Shown here: piece after piece, positions 5,394 through 7,935 of the stretch
Layout of the letters: each line of letters opens with the position of its first letter
Numbering within the stretch: position 1 is the first letter of the stretch
From: Bacillota bacterium
GTDB lineage: Bacteria; Bacillota; Clostridia; Christensenellales; SZUA-584
Assembly: GCA_023415915.1 (NCBI GenBank)
Contig: JAEZIZ010000006.1
Span: forward strand, 1 to 7,935
DNA: 7,935 nucleotides
Direction of reading: 5' to 3'
Translations under genes and position numbers: made by a program
The notes under the pieces: model-generated
The model's database searches: none
The model's input: only the letters and a program-made list of their open reading frames with translations
Told to the model about the DNA's origin: nothing

Positions 5394-6209
5394 ATGGGCA
5401 ATAAAATTGTGGAAGGGCTTTCGTACATAACGCGGAAAACGCAGCGTATAAGGCCTGATATCTATATGCTGGATTTTAGGGCGGTCAACGCGTATATGCT
5501 GAAAACGGGCATCGAGACGTGGCTGCTTGTCGATACGGGACTCGAGAACTCAAGCAAATTCATTATTGAAGAAGCACGGGAAATATTCGGCGAGCGCTCG
5601 CGGCCGGAGGCGATAATACTTACGCACGGGCATTTTGACCATGTGGGCTCGCTTAAAACGCTCACAAAGCATTGGGACGTACCCGTCTATATTCACGAGA
5701 ACGAACTGCCCTATATAACCGGGCAAAAGGATTATCCTCTGCCCGACGACACAAAAGGCAGCGGGCTTATAACGCGCATGTCCGATACGTTCCCGCACAC
5801 GGCCATAGACGTTGGGCATTACGCCAATGCACTGCCAAAAGACAACTCGATACCGTATTCCGGGCAATGGAAGTGGATATTTTCGCCTGGCCACAGCGAG
5901 GGGCATGTATCTTTGTTCAGGGAGTCCGACAGGACGCTGATAGCGGGAGACGCGATATCCACCGTCAAGCAGGGTTCGCTGTGGTCGGTGATAACGCAGA
6001 GCGAGACTATATGCGGGCCGCCTGAATACCTGACTGAGGATTTTAACAAGGCAAGAGAGTCGGTGGAAATGCTATTAAGCCTTGATCCCGTATTACTGCT
6101 TCCGAGCCACGGCAGGCCGGTGGAAAGTGCCGATCTGAAAGCGAAAAGCCAGCATGCCATAGTGAATGAACAGGAAAGCGTATATTCGGCTGAAAGCCGC
6201 GAGACCTGA
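5394..6209 (+). CDS. Metallo-beta-lactamase-fold hydrolase (substrate unknown)
   Basis: The 271-residue protein has the full metal-binding signature of the MBL fold: THGHFDH (His78, His80, Asp82, His83), His167 in SPGHSEGH (164-171), Asp186 in AGDAIS, and His239 in PSHGRPV. The early LLVDTGL (44-50) strand-turn is also typical. The fold's hydrolases act on thioesters, lactones, phosphodiesters and other substrates. The layout suits the general glyoxalase II-like group, but the substrate cannot be told from sequence. No signal peptide is seen, so it is probably cytosolic. AGGAGA (5383-5388) with 5-nt spacing sets the start at 5394. It is probably monocistronic, with a terminator behind it at 6363 or 6523. 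The extra C-terminal Glu/Ser-rich tail (about 250-271) looks disordered. Confidence 0.95.
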   Translation: MGNKIVEGLSYITRKTQRIRPDIYMLDFRAVNAYMLKTGIETWLLVDTGLENSSKFIIEEAREIFGERSRPEAIILTHGHFDHVGSLKTLTKHWDVPVYIHENELPYITGQKDYPLPDDTKGSGLITRMSDTFPHTAIDVGHYANALPKDNSIPYSGQWKWIFSPGHSEGHVSLFRESDRTLIAGDAISTVKQGSLWSVITQSETICGPPEYLTEDFNKARESVEMLLSLDPVLLLPSHGRPVESADLKAKSQHAIVNEQESVYSAESRET

Positions 6210-6361
6210 CGATGCAGGCATTAAAAACATGAGTGATTTTGAGTTGTTTTTCAATTGATAATGACAATGTGAGAAAATCAAGCGCGGGCAACGGGCGGAC
6301 AAAACGCACTGGTGCAGGCGGGAAGCGTCACGGAATGCGGTTCGTGGCCTGCGGTTTAGCA

Positions 6362-6381
6362 TGAAAGCCTTAAAGGGCTTT
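6362..6381 (+). terminator. Left copy of a 20-bp direct repeat, terminator-like hairpin
   Basis: TGAAAGCCTTAAAGGGCTTT forms AAAGCC (6364-6369) with GGCTTT (6376-6381). The T run after it is broken (TGTGACTG). The same 20 bp recur exactly at 6521-6540. It may have been the original terminator of the hydrolase gene, now separated from its T tract by inserted DNA. Confidence 0.5.
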
Positions 6382-6404
6382 GTGACTGTCAAAAAAGTAT
6401 ATGC

Positions 6405-6501
6405 TGTCATTCCGTCGGCTTCGCTTGAAGGAGTGTAACGGCTGAAGAATCCCCTTATACAAAGCACTACCCATGGGATTCCTCGCAAGCTCGGAATGAC
6501 A
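6405..6501. mobile_element. MITE-like palindromic element with TGTCATTCCG terminal inverted repeats
   Basis: TGTCATTCCG (6405-6414) and CGGAATGACA (6492-6501) are perfect 10-bp inverted termini of a 97-bp element. Inside, GAATCCC (6447-6453) and GGGATTC (6475-6481) form a second pairing. It has no coding capacity of its own; the ORF that crosses it on the minus strand is a product of the repeat. Elements of this shape are common between bacterial genes. Confidence 0.7.
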
Positions 6502-6520
6502 AAAGGGGTTATCGACACCC

Positions 6521-6543
6521 TGAAAGCCTTAAAGGGCTTTTTT
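6521..6543 (+). terminator. Right copy of the direct repeat, good rho-independent terminator
   Basis: AAAGCC (6523-6528) and GGCTTT (6535-6540) pair around a short AT-rich loop and run into TTTTTTGTTTTGG. It would stop transcripts coming from the hydrolase gene before the next gene at 6615. Confidence 0.6.
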
Positions 6544-6550
6544 GTTTTGG

Positions 6551-6590
6551 ATCGGGTTCCTCAACAAGTCGCGAGGCTTGATGGGGTGTA
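6551..6590 (+). repeat. CAAG/CTTG leader stem-loop, single copy, before the gene at 6615
   Basis: CCTCAACAAG (6559-6568), loop TCGCGAGG, CTTGATGGGG (6577-6586): nine of ten positions pair, one as G-T. The flanks CGGGTT before and TGTATA after also match the DAHP synthase leader units, so the homology is wider than the stem. It ends 28 nt before the start codon. Confidence 0.7.
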
Positions 6591-6614
6591 TAAAAAAATA
6601 GCGGGGAGGCGGTT

Positions 6615-6851
6615 ATGGAGATATTGATTGGCGCGGCTGCGGGAATCGCCGCCGCGGCTGTCTGCGCGTCGTTTTATTTGAAAGGGAAAAGGGACGGCAT
6701 GAAGCGCAGGGAAGCGGCGGGAGCGGCGCCGGGCGAGTGCGGAGAAGACAAGGGCGGCGAGCTAATGAGAAAGTATGAGCTCATTATGGGCTACGACCCG
6801 TACGAAGCGGCCGGCAAGCGGGAGACATTCAAAAGCGGTTATGGAGAGTGA
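6615..6851 (+). CDS. Small membrane-anchored protein, possibly phage-derived
   Basis: The 78-residue product has one hydrophobic N-terminal helix (about residues 3-22, rich in Ala, Ile and Gly). A basic segment KGKRDGMKRR follows, which predicts the C-terminal part stays in the cytosol. The tail contains MRKYELIMGYDPYEA (51-65). GGGGAGG (6602-6608) at 6-nt spacing makes the start clear. Its last codons overlap a GTG by 4 bp, and the next frame (ATG 6854) follows at once, so the two were probably translationally coupled. I do not recognise a family. The neighbouring portal-like stub suggests it comes from a prophage structural region, but this is inference. Confidence 0.65.
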   Translation: MEILIGAAAGIAAAAVCASFYLKGKRDGMKRREAAGAAPGECGEDKGGELMRKYELIMGYDPYEAAGKRETFKSGYGE

Positions 6852-6853
6852 TT

Positions 6854-7042
6854 ATGAAGACGTTGGCATGGCAACAGTATGAGCAGGGCGTCGATTACAA
6901 GACGCGGATAGGGCTTTACAGCACGGTGGATCTGTCAAATCTCATTAAGGATGACATAAATGTAATAGTAAAATGGCGGGTTCTGAGCCCCGAATTTATA
7001 TTATGCCATGTCATAATTAGGTTTAATTATAACGTTACATGA
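6854..7042 (+). pseudogene. Truncated N terminus resembling a phage portal protein
   Basis: From ATG 6854 (GGAGAG at good spacing; a GTG at 6848 is the other option) the frame reads MKTLAWQQYEQGVDYKTRIG then LYSTVDLSN. Portal-type proteins from phages of Clostridia often open with W-x-x-YE-x-G-x-x-YK-x-x-I and continue with a TVDRNERF-like motif followed by GDQW. Here the resemblance stops after about 29 residues (near 6940). The remaining 33 residues are AT-rich and unlike a portal, ending at TGA 7042. I read this as a phage gene broken by deletion or insertion. The assignment rests on a short N-terminal match from memory; a small unknown intact protein is the alternative. Confidence 0.45.
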
Positions 7043-7055
7043 CACAATTTTACTA
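6966..7055. repeat. Nested AT-rich inverted repeats in the stub and its 3' flank
   Basis: TAGTAAAAT (6966-6974) is inverted at 7047-7055, TGTCAT (7009-7014) at 7039-7044, and ATAATTA (7013-7019) at 7024-7030. They may form one imperfect hairpin or mark the edge of inserted DNA. AT-rich sequence makes chance pairing quite likely. Confidence 0.3.
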
Positions 7056-7146
7056 CAGATTTTTATTACTTGTATATATTATTGTCTAATGTGTCGAGAG
7101 TATTCTTGGAAATTTCAGTGGTTGTTGAGATGTGTGATTTTCGAAA

Positions 7147-7175
7147 GGGCCTCTTTTGAGGACGTATAAGAGCCC
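7147..7175. other. Hairpin in the leader of the gene at 7233
   Basis: GGGC-C-TCTT (7147-7155) pairs with AAGAGCCC (7168-7175) with one bulged C and a 12-nt loop. The alternative CCTC-TTTT-GAGG uses the same bases. No T tract follows on the plus strand. The rest of 7043-7232 shows no gene. Confidence 0.3.
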
Positions 7176-7232
7176 TAATTAAATAAACGCATTGCAAAAC
7201 GACGAGAACACAGAAGGAGAGGAGCATTTAGA

Positions 7233-7694
7233 ATGGAACTCTTAATAAAACTGTTTAAGCAAATGTTAATTAATGCTTTGGATAATCCTAAAATACCCAA
7301 AGTGATTCGGCTGATTATTATAACATTAACATTACTTATGATTATTACTACCAGCATTTTAGCAGGATATTCCGTCATCGTATCAACTGATATTAGCGAA
7401 GCAATAATATACTGGATGGTAGCTACGGGGTGTATGCTAATATTGGCTTTTGGAGATTATAAGATTTACCAAACAAGAAAAGCTAATAATGACTATTATA
7501 GAGTATTGCTTTTCATACATCTCAAAGACTCTAAATACAGTGTTTTTTATTGGCGCTTCAGCCTTTCGTCTCGTACTAAATCTATATCTACAATATTGGG
7601 GACCAAGCCCAATAAACGGTCAGCTATGTACGATATACCCACAAGGCGGTCGATTGGACAGCCATTTCTTGTAATTATAATTTCTTGGTCATAA
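7233..7694 (+). CDS. Small two-helix membrane protein with an abnormal C-terminal extension
   Basis: AAGGAGAGGAG (7214-7224) gives a convincing ribosome binding site for ATG 7233. The first 85 or so residues look like a real small membrane protein: an amphipathic head, a helix at about residues 26-46 (LIIITLTLLMIITTSILAGY), a second at about 57-74 (AIIYWMVATGCMLILAFG), then a polar KIYQTRKANN end. Function unknown. From about residue 105 (7547) to the stop at 7694 the frame runs antisense through the antitoxin remnant on the other strand. The last 50 residues are therefore probably not the original C terminus; the gene was either fused by a deletion or lost its stop codon. Base composition is much more AT-rich than in the genes to the left. 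Confidence 0.45.
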   Translation: MELLIKLFKQMLINALDNPKIPKVIRLIIITLTLLMIITTSILAGYSVIVSTDISEAIIYWMVATGCMLILAFGDYKIYQTRKANNDYYRVLLFIHLKDSKYSVFYWRFSLSSRTKSISTILGTKPNKRSAMYDIPTRRSIGQPFLVIIISWS

Positions 7695-7764
7695 GCCAAG
7701 TAAGATACTTATCATAATTTTTTTCTAATTCTGCAGAGTCTACGTTAATTTCATAACACCTCAT
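7547..7764 (-). pseudogene. Frameshifted Phd/YefM-type antitoxin
   Basis: Minus strand from ATG 7764: MRCYEINVDSAELEKNYDKY then LT (22 codons), after which the frame runs to a stop at 7677-7675. Removing one base-loss at about 7697-7698 restores AYDQEIIITRNGCPIDRLVG, then ISYIADRLLGLVPNIVDID and LVRDERLKRQ, with a stop at 7549-7547. The IIITRNG-x-P-x-x-x-L core and the IADRLLG...DERL tail are typical of prevent-host-death (Phd/YefM) antitoxins, which bind DNA through the N-terminal half and wrap the toxin with the C-terminal tail. Corrected length is 72 residues, a little short for the family. An alternative start at 7754 has GAGGTG close before it but would need a further one-base correction. 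No toxin gene (RelE, Doc or PIN type) is visible next to it. Confidence 0.75.
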
Positions 7765-7907
7765 TATATATTTTTTACCTTACCTACTTGTCCTATTATT
7801 AAAAACATATATGGCTATTAGGATGAATCATCAATGACAAGTCCGTAAAATAGGCCAATGCCGGGTGTAGAATGTTGCCATAGTAACGGAAAAGGCGGAA
7901 AAGAGCT

Positions 7908-7935
7908 ATGGCAGCGAAGAAACGTGTTGGGTTAA
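7908..7935 (+). CDS. Possible start of a gene running off the right edge
   Basis: ATG at 7908 opens MAAKKRVGL, in frame to the window end. AAGGCGG lies upstream at somewhat long spacing. The basic opening followed by a hydrophobic strand is a common way for cytosolic enzymes to begin, but nine residues cannot identify a family. The stretch 7765-7907 before it shows no other gene. Confidence 0.3.

Noticed and set aside
6093..6518. Minus-strand ORF of 141 residues opposite the hydrolase end and the MITE-like element
   Set aside because: Its N-terminal part is a translation of the TGTCATTCCG repeat and the rest is antisense to the hydrolase gene and its 3' flank.
7450..7674. Alternative plus-strand frame of 74 residues ending in GGRLDSHFL
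   Set aside because: It lies opposite the antitoxin remnant, has no good ribosome binding site and shares its DNA with two better explanations.

Overview
The window looks like chromosomal DNA from a Firmicute of the Clostridia type, probably an uncultured gut lineage. The basis is strong AGGAGG-type ribosome binding sites, liberal use of ATA and AGG codons, mixed GC content, and several palindromic intergenic repeats of a kind I associate with gut Clostridia. This taxonomic call is an inference.

Left part (1-1549, minus strand). The start of an unidentified gene runs off the left edge. It lies 17 bp downstream of a class I DAHP synthase (first step of the shikimate pathway). The synthase has a leader of roughly 190 nt with an extended -10 promoter, a U-tailed hairpin at the predicted 5' end, and three tandem 42-bp units that each form a stem-loop.

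Core of the window (1550-3935, minus strand). A family 2A (SrpI-like) encapsulin shell gene overlaps by 14 bp a SufS-type cysteine desulfurase that carries an extra N-terminal segment of about 75 residues. In characterised family 2A systems the desulfurase is packaged in the shell through such an extension and the particle is linked to sulfur storage. This two-gene nanocompartment operon is the most notable system here.

Middle (3936-4844). About 0.9 kb without a secure gene. It holds the probable encapsulin promoter, a long inverted repeat, a tandem array of hairpin-forming units (period 137-141 bp), and a strong promoter reading rightward.

Right part (4845-6614, plus strand). A short coiled-coil protein of unknown function is followed by a terminator, then by an intact metallo-beta-lactamase-fold hydrolase. 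After that comes an intergenic region with a MITE-like element bracketed by a 20-bp direct repeat that is itself a terminator hairpin.

Right end (6615-7935). This looks like eroded accessory DNA. There is a small membrane-anchored protein, a stub resembling the N terminus of a phage portal protein that gives way abruptly to AT-rich sequence, a small two-helix membrane protein whose ORF runs antisense into the next gene, a frameshifted Phd/YefM-type antitoxin on the minus strand, and perhaps the first codons of another gene.

A second theme links the regions. A small stem-loop (10-bp stem, 8-nt loop, half-stem CAAG/CTTG next to the loop) occurs just upstream of three different start codons, always in the same orientation to the gene, and its stem shows compensatory changes.
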